A DNA stretch of 64,000 nucleotides, taken from NCBI GenBank assembly GCA_937960435.1, contig CALGPN010000015.1, positions 62,001 through 126,000 on the forward strand. The letters run 5' to 3'. Made by a program: the position numbers and the translations under genes. The notes under the pieces are model-generated. The model was not told the origin of the DNA and searched no databases. It saw only the letters and a program-made list of their open reading frames with translations. Of this stretch, positions 49,366-58,555 are shown one piece after another; position 1 is the stretch's first letter; every line of letters begins with the position of its first letter. Source of the DNA: an uncultured Desulfosoma sp. Its GTDB lineage: Bacteria; Desulfobacterota; Syntrophobacteria; Syntrophobacterales; DSM-9756.

Positions 49366-50744
49366 AGTGGCGCCACACGCTGATCTACGTGCTCGTGTTG
49401 GGGCTCCTCGGAGGCTACTATTACTATTTCGAAGTGGTGAAAAAGCAGCAAAAAGATGAAGCGCAACGAGCCAAGAACCGATTGTTCTCGATTGAGGTTG
49501 AGGCCGTCGAAGAGGTGATCCTCGAGGGCAAAGGCCGCTCGGAGGTACACCTGACGAAAAGAGACAGCCTCTGGGTTTTGGATCGACCGGTGAGGAGCGA
49601 GGCTGATCAGAGCGCTGTGGACACGCTGGTTCATGCCCTGGTGCAGTTGGAAAAGAGCCGCGACGTGGATGAAGCGGCTAAGGATCCAGGGGTCTACGGC
49701 CTGACGGAACCGGATCTTGTGGTGCGTTTCCGATCCGGTGAGTCCTGGCAACGCCTCCGCATCGGGGCGAAAAACCCCACAGGTGAAAGCCGCTATGCGG
49801 CCAGGGGCGATGAAAACACCGTCTTTCTTTTGGCTGCAGGAAGCGTGGACGCCTTGAACAAGGGGCTCGATGAGCTTCGCCGGCGGGATCTCCTGGCCTT
49901 TGAAGATGACGAAATCCATCGGCTCACCGTCACGTGGGCCGACGGGCACCGGCTGGTACTCGCCCGAGATGAGAAAGACAAGGACATCTGGCGATGTCCC
50001 GAGGACCCCGAGCGGCGCGTGAAGCGCACCAAGGTGGACGGAATCCTCAACCAAATCCGCTGGGCTCGGGCCAAGAGCTTTTTAGATGAGCTCGGCGAAC
50101 AGTCCTCCTTATGGTCCCGGGGGGATCCGGACGTCCAGGTGGCCTTAGAGGGGAGTGACGGGTCGGAACGAGGACTCCTCAAGATCGGGAGGAAAAAAGA
50201 CGATCCCGAGACCTACGTGGCTTGGAGCTCCCAAATGTCATCGCTTGTCTCGGTCGACGGCTCTGTGCTCAAGGACCTCCCCAAGACTGTCCGCGATGTG
50301 GAGGACCGTTCGGTGGCGACGCTGGATTCCAAGAGTGTCACCCGCGTCCGCTACCGGCTCCAGGGGGAAATGGGTGAGTTGGTGCTCCAGGACGACGGCA
50401 AATGGGCTCATGTGGGACCCGACGGATCGCGGCGGGTGCTCAAAGAATCCTGGCGCGTGCGCCCTCTCTTTTGGGAATGGGAAGATTTGGAATACGAAGA
50501 AAAAGTTTCCCCCGACAAGCAACCCCCCGAAGATCACAGTCTGAATCGCCTGGAGTTTTCGGGAAAGGACGGGATGATGCTCACCGTGTCCTGGCCTGGG
50601 CCGAACCGGGACGATACGGCGGAAACCATTCCGCTTTGGACGAACCCCGGCGAAGCCTACTTGGTCAAGGCCGAAAAAATCAAGAAGATCGAACGAAAGA
50701 TCCAAGATGTCCTGAAAAGCCCTTCAGACAAAGCCTCTTCGTGA
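49362..50744 (+). CDS. DUF4340-type protein associated with Gld-like ABC transporters
   Basis: N-terminal TM then EEVILEGKGRSEVHLTKRDSLWVLDRPVRSEADQSAVDTLVHAL; gene context. Confidence 0.75.
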   Translation: MKWRHTLIYVLVLGLLGGYYYYFEVVKKQQKDEAQRAKNRLFSIEVEAVEEVILEGKGRSEVHLTKRDSLWVLDRPVRSEADQSAVDTLVHALVQLEKSRDVDEAAKDPGVYGLTEPDLVVRFRSGESWQRLRIGAKNPTGESRYAARGDENTVFLLAAGSVDALNKGLDELRRRDLLAFEDDEIHRLTVTWADGHRLVLARDEKDKDIWRCPEDPERRVKRTKVDGILNQIRWARAKSFLDELGEQSSLWSRGDPDVQVALEGSDGSERGLLKIGRKKDDPETYVAWSSQMSSLVSVDGSVLKDLPKTVRDVEDRSVATLDSKSVTRVRYRLQGEMGELVLQDDGKWAHVGPDGSRRVLKESWRVRPLFWEWEDLEYEEKVSPDKQPPEDHSLNRLEFSGKDGMMLTVSWPGPNRDDTAETIPLWTNPGEAYLVKAEKIKKIERKIQDVLKSPSDKASS

Positions 50745-50765
50745 CGCGGGCTCAAAGAATCCCTG

Positions 50766-50806
50766 AGCGGACGGCCCGAAAAAGAGATCGAGGCCGTCCG
50801 CTTTCT
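50766..50806 (+). terminator. Rho-independent terminator after the Gld-like cluster
   Basis: AGCGGACGGCC...GGCCGTCCGCT followed by TTCT. Confidence 0.65.
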
Positions 50807-51272
50807 ATTCTCGGCCCCCCCGATAGCTCACCTTTTCCAGCGGCAGGGGACGGCACCCCTCGGGCAACGCCCCCGTTTCCACCACGACGTCGATGGTGAT
50901 GCCTCCGCGGGCATACCACAGTCCGACGACACGCAGGTATTTGGGTTCCATAGCTTGATGGAGGCGCTTATGAATGGTTACCGTGCAGGCTTCGTGGAAT
51001 GCCCCGTGGTTGCGAAAACTGCCGAGGAAAAGTTTAAACGACTTGCTTTCCACGAGCTTGTGCCGGGGGACGTAGTCCACAATGATGACGGCAAAATCGG
51101 GTTGCCCCGTGATGGGACACAGGGAAGTGAATTCGGGGGCCGTGAGGCGTACCACGTAGTCCATGTCGGGGTGGGGGTTGGCGAAGGTTTCCAGAACGGC
51201 CTCGTCCGGGTGGGCCGGAAGGGATACGGGCCGTCCGAGAAGGGTCAATCGATCCTGGTCGTCGTGCGGCAT
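50805..51272 (-). CDS. queF: NADPH-dependent 7-cyano-7-deazaguanine reductase
   Basis: [49 protein letters not shown]. Confidence 0.95.
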   Translation of the reverse strand: MPHDDQDRLTLLGRPVSLPAHPDEAVLETFANPHPDMDYVVRLTAPEFTSLCPITGQPDFAVIIVDYVPRHKLVESKSFKLFLGSFRNHGAFHEACTVTIHKRLHQAMEPKYLRVVGLWYARGGITIDVVVETGALPEGCRPLPLEKVSYRGGRE

Positions 51273-51350
51273 CGTCCGGTTTTCCTTGGAGGCTGATCGT
51301 GTGGGTTCCGCCTGTTTGCGGACACGGGAATCGTCCCACGAAAAGGGGGA

Positions 51351-52109
51351 TTAGCGAAGAAGTCTCTTGATTTGGTTGTGGTGTTTGCGAAAGACGTCCT
51401 CGGCGAGTCGCCCCAGTTCGTTTTGGATCAGCACCGGGGGCGGGAGATCCAGGGGGGGCGGCAGCGCGAATCGGTCTACCTTCATGGGGTGGATGTACAG
51501 CTTTTTTTCCACGGACATGATCTCTTCCGCCGTGAAATTACTTCCTAAGAAGTGTTTGTGTTCCAATCCGCACACATCCAGGCTCTTGAGAAAATTAAGG
51601 ATGGTCAGGAGATCGAAATTGGATTGAAAATTTTGGATGTTAATGTTGAGGGCCCGCACTTCCAGTTCCAAATCGCTGAAGGCGTCCTTGTACTTGCCCA
51701 TCCACGTCAGCAGTCGGTTATAGGATTCCAGGACGAGCTTTCTAAACTTGCCCTTGTGGGTCAAGGCGCTCACCTTGATGAACCGGACGCCTCTGGCAAA
51801 AGGCTTTTCAAGGCATTCCCGCCAAAAGGACGTTTCGGGAATGTGCAGCAGTTCGATGAGACGTGCGAGCATTTCCGCGTCCATCATCAGGTAACCGAGC
51901 CGCGTGAACCGCTTGCCCACCTCGTGCGCCAGAGCGCGCACATCCTCCGCCCGGGCTTCCACATCCTCTGTTTCGATTTCAATGAGGCGCCTTTGGGTCA
52001 GGTAGTTCTCGAGGACTTCTTCTTTGACCTGCCGCGTGAGACACGTGATAAGGTCGTCTTCCACAACGTCACCTCCCGGGAGCGTCCCATCTTCACTCGT
52101 CGCGCGCAC
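51351..52109 (-). CDS. Conserved-looking hypothetical protein
   Basis: Clean 252-aa ORF adjacent to the RecA-fold ATPase gene; no recognised domain. Confidence 0.65.
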   Translation of the reverse strand: MRATSEDGTLPGGDVVEDDLITCLTRQVKEEVLENYLTQRRLIEIETEDVEARAEDVRALAHEVGKRFTRLGYLMMDAEMLARLIELLHIPETSFWRECLEKPFARGVRFIKVSALTHKGKFRKLVLESYNRLLTWMGKYKDAFSDLELEVRALNINIQNFQSNFDLLTILNFLKSLDVCGLEHKHFLGSNFTAEEIMSVEKKLYIHPMKVDRFALPPPLDLPPPVLIQNELGRLAEDVFRKHHNQIKRLLR

Positions 52110-52176
52110 CCTCAGGAGACAAGGGAATCCGCACGCCTCGCGGAAGGGGAGCGTGAAGGGCGGCGTTTTCTTGGGC

Positions 52177-52914
52177 TTACGAGGAACACTGGGCTTTCAG
52201 TCCTTCGTGCGCTTCTGCCAAGAAAAACGTTCGGGGATTGAGTACCAGAGCCGCACGGGGCGGCCTGTATTGATCGCCGTGTTTCAGAATCACCATGGAA
52301 ATGGCTTGGGCTTTGGGTTCCAAGAGAATGATGGCTTCGAAGAGATCGTCCAGCTCATGGCAGGGATAGGGTATCCCTTTGTCGTTGGCGATGTCGATGT
52401 GACGATGGATGCGGCATGAAAACCACACGGAAGCCCCGTGATTCTCAGCGGTCTTCTGAATGGCTTCCAGCTGCTTTCGCGAAACCCGCTCGAAATCCAA
52501 GCCGTCCAGAATGATGACCGTGGGTTCGAACCGCACCTGATCCCGCAGGCTCCGGATGTTTTCTTCCAGTTTGGCCGGCGTGAACGTGTGGTGCATGTAG
52601 GACATGATGAACCGGGACGCCACCATGCCCTCCTTGATGGTGTTCAAGAGGGCCTCATCGGAGATGGCGGACTTGAAGTTCCGGTAGAGTTCCTCGTACC
52701 AGATCTTGATCTTATCCGGCAGTTCGTCGATGCAGGTGTGGAGCACCTTCTGGCCTTGCGCGAGGGCCTCGAGGGCGATGTGCGTTAGGCACGCCGTCTT
52801 GCCGACTCCTGCGCGGGCGAGAAGCACGCCCATTTGGCCGGGCTGCAGCGGTTGGCCGAGGCAGGAGCGGACGAGGGTTGCCGGAAAAGGTAGGGAACCG
52901 TCAAACGATGCCAT
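52177..52914 (-). CDS. RecA/KaiC-fold P-loop ATPase-like hypothetical protein
   Basis: MGVLLARAGVGKTACLTHIALEALAQGQKVLHTCIDE (Walker A), PTVIILDGLDFE (Walker B). Confidence 0.8.
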   Translation of the reverse strand: MASFDGSLPFPATLVRSCLGQPLQPGQMGVLLARAGVGKTACLTHIALEALAQGQKVLHTCIDELPDKIKIWYEELYRNFKSAISDEALLNTIKEGMVASRFIMSYMHHTFTPAKLEENIRSLRDQVRFEPTVIILDGLDFERVSRKQLEAIQKTAENHGASVWFSCRIHRHIDIANDKGIPYPCHELDDLFEAIILLEPKAQAISMVILKHGDQYRPPRAALVLNPRTFFLAEAHEGLKAQCSS

Positions 52915-53044
52915 GCAAAGCTCTCCTTTACGAAAGTCCGAGGAGCAGGAACGGTTTGATCCGTGCCGAACGGTCATACGCCTGTATGATACACCACGAA
53001 GTGTTCCCATGGGTAGAGGAGAACGGCCGCCGAACCCATCGGCT

Positions 53045-55114
53045 TCACTCCGCCTTTTTCCTTCGGATCACCTCCTCGGCGATCCCCCTGGGCACGGGGC
53101 TGTAGCGGGAAAATTCCATGGTAAACTCCGCCTTGCCTTGGGTGGCCGACCGGAGCACCGTGGAATAGCCGAACATTTCCGACAAAGGCACTTCCGCTTC
53201 GATGCTGGAGAAGGTGCCGTCTTCCGCGGTGCTGATGATGATTCCGCGGCGCTGGTTTAAGGTGCCGAGAACCGCCCCTTGGAATTCGGTGGGCGTTTCA
53301 ACGACGACACGCATGAGGGGTTCCATGAGCTGAGGTTTGGCCTTTTCGTACGCCTGGCGGAAAGCGCCGATGGCGGCCTGCTGGAAGGCCAGATCCGAGG
53401 AGTCCACAGGGTGGGTGTTGCCGTCGTGGATGGTGACCCTCACGCCGGTGATGGGAAAGCCTCCCAGCGAACCTTTCTTGAGGCACGCGCGGAATCCTTT
53501 GTCGCACGAAGGGATGAACTCCTGGGGGATGACGCCGCCGGTAATCCGGTTGACAAACTCGTAGTCTCCTTCGGCCAGGGGTTCGATAAAGCCGGCCACG
53601 CGGCCGTACTGGCCGGCGCCGCCGGTTTGTTTCTTATGGGTGTAGTCGAAATCGGCCCTCTGGGTGATGGTTTCCCGGTAGGCGACCTTGGGCTGGCCCG
53701 TGGACACCTCGGCACCGTATTCGCGCCGCATGCGTTCCACATAGACATCGAGGTGCAGTTCCCCCATGCCGCAAATGAGCGTCTCCCCCGTCTCTTCGTC
53801 CAGAAAGGACCGAAACGTGGGGTCCTCTTTAGTGAACCGGGTCAGGGCCTTGCTGAGGTTCATCTCCGCTTTCTTGTCCTTGGGCTTGATGGCCAAAGAG
53901 ATCACCGGTTCCGGCACGTAAATGGATGTCATGGTCAGGCGCCGGCTTCCGTCGGTAAACGTGTCCCCGGACGCGCAGTCGATCCCGAAAAGGGCCACGA
54001 TATCTCCGGCGGCGGCCGCGTCAATGTCTTCCATCTCGTCCGCGTGCATGCGGCCCAGCCGTCCCACTTTGGACACCTTGCCGGTTCGCGTGTTGACGAT
54101 GGTCGATCCCTTTTCGATGGAGCCTTGGTAGAGGCGTACATAGGTCAACTGACCATAGCGGGTCACTTCCAGTTTAAAGGCCAGCATAACCAAGGGCGCA
54201 TCGGGGTCGGATTTCAAGGGCACTTCCTCGTTGTCTCGATCGGCGTCCAAGGCGACGTTCGTCACGTCAGCCGGGCTGGGCAAATAGCGGATCACGGCGT
54301 CCAGCAGGGGCTGCACGCCCTTGTTCTTGTAAGCCGAACCCAGGAGAACAGGGGTAATGCGAAGATCCAGGGTCGCCCGCCGGACGGCCGCGTGAATGAG
54401 CTCCTCCGTGACCGCCTCTTCCAGGATCGCTTCGGTCAGCTCATCGGAAAAGAGCGACAGCGTATCGAGCATCTCTTCGCGTTTTTCCCGGGCGAGAGGA
54501 AGGAGTTCCTCGGGGATATCCTGTTCCAGAACCTCTTCGCCGTTGGGGCCTTCAAAGGTGACGGCCTTCATGCGGATCAAATCCACGACGCCTTCGTGAG
54601 CCGCTTCCAACCCCAGGGGAATTTGCAGGAGCACGGGAACATGACCGAGTTTTTCCCGGAGTTGGTCGGCCACCTTCAGGGGGTTGGCTCCCGCACGGTC
54701 GCATTTGTTGACGAAGGCGATGCGGGGCACGTTGTAGCGCTTCATCTGCCGGTCCACGGTCACCGACTGGCTTTGCACCCCGCCCACGCCGCACAGCACC
54801 AAAATGGCCCCGTCCAAGACCCGCAGGGAGCGCTCCACTTCGATGGTGAAGTCCACGTGGCCCGGGGTGTCGATGATGTTGATGGGATGGCCCTTCCACG
54901 TGCAGTGCGTCGCCGCGGACTGGATAGTGATGCCCCGCTCCTTTTCCAATTCCATGGAATCCATGGTGGCGCCCACACCGTCTTTGCCTTTGACTTCGTG
55001 AATGGCGTGAATCTTCCTCGTGTAGAAGAGAATGCGCTCGGTGAGAGTGGTTTTTCCCGAGTCGATGTGCGCGCTGATGCCGATGTTGCGGAGCTTCGTC
55101 AACTCTTTGATCAT
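53045..55114 (-). CDS. fusA: Elongation factor G
   Basis: [62 protein letters not shown]. Confidence 0.95.
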   Translation of the reverse strand: MIKELTKLRNIGISAHIDSGKTTLTERILFYTRKIHAIHEVKGKDGVGATMDSMELEKERGITIQSAATHCTWKGHPINIIDTPGHVDFTIEVERSLRVLDGAILVLCGVGGVQSQSVTVDRQMKRYNVPRIAFVNKCDRAGANPLKVADQLREKLGHVPVLLQIPLGLEAAHEGVVDLIRMKAVTFEGPNGEEVLEQDIPEELLPLAREKREEMLDTLSLFSDELTEAILEEAVTEELIHAAVRRATLDLRITPVLLGSAYKNKGVQPLLDAVIRYLPSPADVTNVALDADRDNEEVPLKSDPDAPLVMLAFKLEVTRYGQLTYVRLYQGSIEKGSTIVNTRTGKVSKVGRLGRMHADEMEDIDAAAAGDIVALFGIDCASGDTFTDGSRRLTMTSIYVPEPVISLAIKPKDKKAEMNLSKALTRFTKEDPTFRSFLDEETGETLICGMGELHLDVYVERMRREYGAEVSTGQPKVAYRETITQRADFDYTHKKQTGGAGQYGRVAGFIEPLAEGDYEFVNRITGGVIPQEFIPSCDKGFRACLKKGSLGGFPITGVRVTIHDGNTHPVDSSDLAFQQAAIGAFRQAYEKAKPQLMEPLMRVVVETPTEFQGAVLGTLNQRRGIIISTAEDGTFSSIEAEVPLSEMFGYSTVLRSATQGKAEFTMEFSRYSPVPRGIAEEVIRRKKAE

Positions 55115-55296
55115 AGATCGTCTCCATAAAGACCGAAGAAAAGTTTCCCGCCCCAAAGCAAATAAAAACGGGCACTCTACCGCCGTGCCCGTCGGGGGAA
55201 ACCGTCGTTATCAAAATTCCGATCGAAAGGAAAGGAAAAAAATAGTTACACAGAATTTTTCGAGGGATCTTCAACCGCACCCCCGGCTTAATCGCC

Positions 55297-57135
55297 TCAA
55301 GGGCGGCTGCTCCTGTTCATTGTCAGGATCTTCGGCGGGGTCGCATTCTCCTTTCGAGCCGTTTTCTCGAGGTTTTTGCCGGGCGCCGTGGTCTGGACGG
55401 CCTTCTGGAAAGACCCAGAGTCTTTGGATTCGGCGTTCTTCGCCTCAGGCTTCGGCGCTTCTTTGGTCGATCGCGTCGTCGGTGCCGCAGCTTCGGGCGC
55501 CTTTCGACCTTCTTCCGCCCCGTTGGCCGGCTTCTTGGCGTTTTTCGTGCTGCCGCTGGATGGAGCCAAAGGGGTCGCGGTTTTTACGGGCGGGTTGGAA
55601 GGGCCCTTGGTCGGAGCGGAAACGGGCCTGTCCTCTTGAGCTTTGATCGGATTTTCCGGCTTTGGGAACGGCCTTGAGACGATGAGCGTGGATCCCGGCT
55701 TGAGGGAGCCTGTGCTGGGCAGATTGTTCCACGTGCGAAGATCGCTGACGGAGACGCCGTATTTTTTCGCGATGGAAACGAGCGTATCGCTCTTTGCCAC
55801 CACGTGGGTGGAAGGGGACTTTGGCGCGGCGGCTTTGGGGCCCAAGGCCTGAGGAGCGTTCTCTTTCATGGTCTTGCCGTTCGGCGCCTTCAGGTCCTTG
55901 TCCTCCTTTTCGGCACTGGCGTCCTTGAATACCCGAGCCACCACGAGTTTCGATCCGACGGGCAGCGGCTTCTTGGCCGAGATGTTGTTCAGGCGACACA
56001 GCTCCGAGACGGACAGCCCGTAGGCCCGCGCCACGGAGGACGCCGTCTCACCCCGGCGCACCGTGTGCGTTTTTTCCACTTTTTCTTTCGGCTCACTGCG
56101 CTTCCAACGACTCACATCGACACTGGGGAGGTAGTCCACCGAGGCCACCTGAAGGGGTTCGGGGGGGATGATGGTCCGCGGCCTGAGGCTTTCAGCCAAA
56201 TGGACGGGCTCCAGTTCGAACGCTCGCCGGTAATAGACCAGCGGGGTTCCAGGGCTGAGGGGCATGTTGGGCTGAAGATGGTTCCAGCGAAGAAGGTCCT
56301 GGAGGCGTACCCCCAGATTTTGCGCCAAGGCGGCGATGTCGGTTTGGCGCTTGTCCACGTAATAGAGGACTTTCTTGGGGAGAAAGCCCGCCTGAGCCAG
56401 TTCGATGAGGGCTTTCTTGTCCGGATCCAGAGAATCCGCCTGGGCCGCCAGAGTGGACCACGGGGCGTAGAACCGCACGTGAATATGATCGTCGTGCAGC
56501 GGTTCATGGCGGATGGCCGCTTCGGAGGATCCCGATCCCACGTCGTTGAACAGCCGGTTCAGCAGATCCTCGTCAAACCCTCGGGATAACGCGTACTCGA
56601 AAAGCATTCTTTGGATTTTTCGGTCGACGAAAAGATATTGGACGCGGCCCGTCCGAATGAGGGCCTCCATGAGGGACCAGGTCTTGGGCACATCGAGATT
56701 GCCCGCATGCATGGGGATGAAACGATCTAGGGGCTGATTGCCTATGGCGTACATACCCAGATCCACATCGCGCCCGTTCTGGTGCGATTTGTGGCCCCTC
56801 ATGGGACCGCCCCCGGGCGCCGAAAAGTCACCGATGAAGAGATCCACGGTTTGGGGATATTTTTCACGTACCGTCTCGATGGCGTCCAACAGACTGCCGA
56901 CCAACTCGGGCGTCGCGTAGGCCCGGTCCGGGTCGCGGACGATGTAGCCCCCCATATCGGTGGGAAAGGGGACGCCGTTGACGAGACGGCCGCGATAGGG
57001 CTCTCCGATGGACAGGGTTAAGGCTTGGGCGGGAGCTATCCATGCGAGGCAGGTACAGAGGGTGACCAGGTTTGCGAAAAAAGCCAAAAACCGATGCCGG
57101 CGCGCCGTCAAAAGGTGTGGGCCGGCGGACCTCAT
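55297..57135 (-). CDS. MepA-like murein endopeptidase with C-terminal LysM repeats, secreted
   Basis: Signal-like N-terminus; FIGDFSAPGGGPMRGHKSHQNGRDVDLGMY and HEPLHDDHIHVRF metal-binding motifs; LysM-like THTVRRGETASSVARAYGLSVSELCRLN and THVVAKSDTLVSIAKKYGVSVSDLRTWN. Confidence 0.85.
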   Translation of the reverse strand: MRSAGPHLLTARRHRFLAFFANLVTLCTCLAWIAPAQALTLSIGEPYRGRLVNGVPFPTDMGGYIVRDPDRAYATPELVGSLLDAIETVREKYPQTVDLFIGDFSAPGGGPMRGHKSHQNGRDVDLGMYAIGNQPLDRFIPMHAGNLDVPKTWSLMEALIRTGRVQYLFVDRKIQRMLFEYALSRGFDEDLLNRLFNDVGSGSSEAAIRHEPLHDDHIHVRFYAPWSTLAAQADSLDPDKKALIELAQAGFLPKKVLYYVDKRQTDIAALAQNLGVRLQDLLRWNHLQPNMPLSPGTPLVYYRRAFELEPVHLAESLRPRTIIPPEPLQVASVDYLPSVDVSRWKRSEPKEKVEKTHTVRRGETASSVARAYGLSVSELCRLNNISAKKPLPVGSKLVVARVFKDASAEKEDKDLKAPNGKTMKENAPQALGPKAAAPKSPSTHVVAKSDTLVSIAKKYGVSVSDLRTWNNLPSTGSLKPGSTLIVSRPFPKPENPIKAQEDRPVSAPTKGPSNPPVKTATPLAPSSGSTKNAKKPANGAEEGRKAPEAAAPTTRSTKEAPKPEAKNAESKDSGSFQKAVQTTAPGKNLEKTARKENATPPKILTMNRSSRP

Positions 57136-57395
57136 GCCGCAACCGGGAAAGTGGGCCGACCGTTCCAGGATGTCCCTCCTTCGCTCGGGGTTTACCTTGA
57201 TACGCGTCGAGTAACCTCTTATCGTATGGCGGTGCGCATCACCGCCACGGTGAAACCTCGATGGGCGCACCTCCCCACGGAACATCCTGCGGCGCGCCTA
57301 ACATCGTGAAAACTAGTCCTAACTAAAAGAAGGAAAAAGATCTGTCAAAGAAAAAATGTAAGCTCGCTCAATGACATGGAAAAAGTAAGACTCAG

Positions 57396-57716
57396 CTAAC
57401 TTCCGGAGGCGTCCTCAGTCCTTTGGTTTTCCTCAGGGCGGTATGAGACAGTGGGGTTATGGTGGGCTTTTTCCGACCACGTCTGAGCATTTAAGCTTTC
57501 AAAAAGGGCGATTTGTTCGGCGAAACTCAGTCGGGGCGTTATGCGCGCGGGGCCTCGGCAAGCCTGGCAGCGCGCTTCCGAACACTGCTGGCAGAAATGA
57601 CAGTCGGGACATGGGTTCTTTTTGACCCCATCGTGCACGGCCGAAGGCTGATAGACGCGGTAAAGACCGCATCGATAAACGAACGAGGAGGATTCCTTTA
57701 AATTTTTCCCCGGCAT
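57396..57716 (-). CDS. Small Cys-rich hypothetical protein
   Basis: CPDCHFCQQCSEARCQAC cluster. Confidence 0.45.
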   Translation of the reverse strand: MPGKNLKESSSFVYRCGLYRVYQPSAVHDGVKKNPCPDCHFCQQCSEARCQACRGPARITPRLSFAEQIALFESLNAQTWSEKAHHNPTVSYRPEENQRTEDASGS

Positions 57717-57806
57717 GGCGACGCCCCTTCATTTGGGTTGTTTGCTTTTGCCGTCTAAATTAAGAGGCTGGGGTTTCGAGGGCAAGAGCGTCACTGGGGG
57801 AGGCCG

Positions 57807-58304
57807 GTGAAGGAACCGTGGGATCACGACTATTTCATGGGTTTGAGCCTGGAGGAGGCGGATCGGGCCGCCGAACAGGGTGAAGTCCCGGTCGGCGCCG
57901 TCTTGGTGGGTTGGGACGGGACGGTGTGGGCTCGGGCCCATAACTTGACGGTAACGGAGCGGGATCCTACGGCTCATGCGGAAATCGTCGCTCTGCGGCG
58001 CGCCGCGGCGCTCCTGCGCAACCATCGCTTGCCCGGCACCGTGCTCTACGTCACCTTAGAGCCCTGCCCCATGTGCGTGGGGGCCCTGATTCAAGCCCGT
58101 GTGGACCTCTTGGTCTACGGAGCGGCGGACCCCAAGAGCGGCGCGGCGGGCGGTGTTGTGGACTTGACAAAGCCGGGCTGTTTCCCCCATAGTGTTCAGG
58201 TTCTGGGCGGGGTTCGCGCCGAAGAGTGCGCGAAACGTCTCGCCCGGTTTTTTCGGGAGCGGCGCCTGTGCCGCCGATGCGGAGAGGTACCGAAGTGGCC
58301 GTAA
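57807..58304 (+). CDS. tadA: tRNA-specific adenosine deaminase
   Basis: HAEIVALRRAAALL, TLEPCPMCVGALIQARVDLLVYGAADPKSGA. Confidence 0.93.
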   Translation: MKEPWDHDYFMGLSLEEADRAAEQGEVPVGAVLVGWDGTVWARAHNLTVTERDPTAHAEIVALRRAAALLRNHRLPGTVLYVTLEPCPMCVGALIQARVDLLVYGAADPKSGAAGGVVDLTKPGCFPHSVQVLGGVRAEECAKRLARFFRERRLCRRCGEVPKWP

Positions 58305-58376
58305 CGGGGTCGACTCGAAATCGACTTGTCCTGTGAAGAGCAGGGCACGTGGGTTCGAATCCCACCCTCTCCGCCA
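58281..58376 (+). tRNA. tRNA-Ser(CGA) with encoded CCA
   Basis: Acceptor GGAGAGG/CCTCTCC, long variable arm, anticodon loop ctCGAaa, GGTTCGAATCC T-arm; overlaps the end of tadA. Confidence 0.95.
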
Positions 58377-58424
58377 CGTGGATCATCATCACGGTCAATG
58401 CCGTCGTCCGAAGCTTTGCGCTGC

Positions 58425-58518
58425 GGAGAGATGCCCGAGCTGGCCGAAGGGGCACGACTGGAAATCGTGTGTTCCGTCAAAAGCGGAACCGAGGGTTCGA
58501 ATCCCTCTCTCTCCGCCA
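58425..58518 (+). tRNA. tRNA-Ser(GGA) with encoded CCA
   Basis: Acceptor GGAGAGA/TCTCTCC, anticodon loop ctGGAaa, long variable arm, GGTTCGAATCC. Confidence 0.95.
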
Positions 58519-58555
58519 TTTTTTTCCCCAAAAACCCCATGCCCTCGAATTCCCC

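Noticed and set aside
57396-57716. Small Cys-rich ORF as a candidate metal-binding regulator
   Set aside because: Kept only as a low-confidence CDS; the Cys cluster alone is not enough for a functional claim.
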